A DNA stretch of 64,000 nucleotides from an uncultured Campylobacterota bacterium (GTDB lineage Bacteria > Campylobacterota > Campylobacteria > Campylobacterales > Sulfurovaceae): positions 1 through 64,000 of the forward strand of contig CAKZQQ010000004.1 of assembly GCA_937141405.1 (NCBI GenBank). The letters are read 5' to 3'. The translations under genes were made by a program, and so were the position numbers. Shown in pieces: positions 63,519-64,000 of this stretch (the stretch's first letter is position 1; each line of letters starts with the position of its first letter). Under the pieces are notes generated by a model, which worked only from the letters and a program-made list of their open reading frames with translations, was not told the origin of the DNA and ran no database searches.

Positions 63519-64000
63519 AGGACGTATACATAAATAGCATTTCAGTTTTTATGCCAAATAAAGCTGTCAATAATAGCGATATGGAGCAGGTTTTAGGCAT
63601 GGTAGATGATAAACCCTCTTTGGTAAAAAGAATTGTTTTGAAATCTAATGGCATTCAATCAAGATACTATGCTATAGACCCCAAAACAGGCGCAACAACT
63701 CATTCCAATGCACAATTAGCAAAAAATGCGATAGATGCTTTAGCACAAAGTGGATTTTCCCTAGAAGAATGCGATCTACTAGCTTGTGGAACGACCACTC
63801 CTGATCAGCTATTGCCAAATCATGCCTTAATGGTTCACGGGGAAAGCTCATTAAAACCTATGGAAGTAGCAAGTTTGGCCGGTATCTGCCTGAGTGGTCT
63901 GATGTCTTTACGATACGCATACCTCGCCATAAAAGCAGGAGAAGTAAAATCAGCGATTGCGACAGGAAGCGAAAACATATCTGCTTCCATGAGGGGGAGA
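63515..64000 (+). CDS. DarB-like 3-oxoacyl-ACP synthase III, 5' part
   Basis: The frame starts at ATG 63515 (ATGA overlap with the gene before) and is open to the window edge, 162 codons. It begins MKDVYINSISVFMPNKAVNN and has LLACGTTTPDQLLPNHALMV, then the catalytic cysteine in GICLSGLMSLRYAYLAIKAG, a KAS III fold. It differs clearly from FabH at 31602. Next to a DarA-like gene it should be the DarB partner. His and Asn of the active site lie beyond the window. Confidence 0.85.
   Translation, partial: MKDVYINSISVFMPNKAVNNSDMEQVLGMVDDKPSLVKRIVLKSNGIQSRYYAIDPKTGATTHSNAQLAKNAIDALAQSGFSLEECDLLACGTTTPDQLLPNHALMVHGESSLKPMEVASLAGICLSGLMSLRYAYLAIKAGEVKSAIATGSENISASMRGR

Noticed and set aside
1-64000. 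tRNA, rRNA, tmRNA or riboswitch genes
   Set aside because: All gaps longer than about 90 bp were read; none shows a cloverleaf, a CCA end or a recognisable riboswitch core.

Overview
The window is a typical chromosomal stretch of a Campylobacterota (epsilonproteobacterial) bacterium. The gene products match that phylum throughout. The gene orders rplY-pth-lptG-lysA-pheA-hisC-dxs, ndk-yceD-rpmF-plsX-fabH, leuS-lptE-folC and htrA-cprR-cprS are, from memory, those of Campylobacter and its relatives. Promoters show a good TATAAT box without an obvious -35, which is also usual for the phylum. In Campylobacter jejuni the flagellar genes fliF-fliG-fliH lie between hisC and dxs; here 4 bp separate the two genes. 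This points to a non-flagellated lineage such as the Sulfurovum group, but that is an inference.

Layout. 1-4474: end of plsY, folB, an HsrA/CosR-type response regulator with its own histidine kinase, a ferredoxin and a Ppx/GppA phosphatase. 4475-15089: bamA and tyrA on divergent strands, then mutY and a seven-gene Bat (aerotolerance-type) operon, moxR-DUF58-small membrane protein-batA-batB-batC-batD, read leftwards. 15245-25098: mfd, folC, lptE, leuS, a zinc metallopeptidase and dnaX. 25130-30783: an AT-rich accessory island with a 1127-residue RTX protein, two tandem paralogous small secreted proteins, a PH-like membrane protein, a divergent XRE regulator, and at least two broken pieces of RTX genes. 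30784-48957: dense housekeeping genes (ymdB, fabH, plsX, rpmF, yceD, ndk, ferredoxin, metK, dxs, hisC, pheA, lysA, lptG, pth, rplY, trpA, panB, ruvB, AI-2E family permease). 48941-58019: lgt, an AT-rich orphan gene, a chalcone-isomerase-like periplasmic protein, a Lol/MacB-like five-gene envelope transport operon, and three small membrane protein genes. 58148-61482: htrA with the CprRS two-component system. 61548 to the end: the start of a dialkylresorcinol/aryl-polyene-type pigment cluster (hotdog dehydratase, GT2, DarA-like, DarB-like), cut off by the window edge.

The most interesting parts are three. (1) The RTX island shows the traces expected of an evolving secreted-effector locus: a duplicated gene junction, shards of older RTX genes and a 129-bp exact internal repeat. 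(2) Two promoters share a TTTCAnATCTTAGA box plus TATATAAT and tie the chalcone-isomerase-like gene to the Lol-like transport operon. (3) The DarA/DarB cluster begins at the right edge. No tRNA, rRNA, CRISPR array or intact insertion sequence was seen. Gene functions rest on recognised motifs and remembered family features; no database search was possible.
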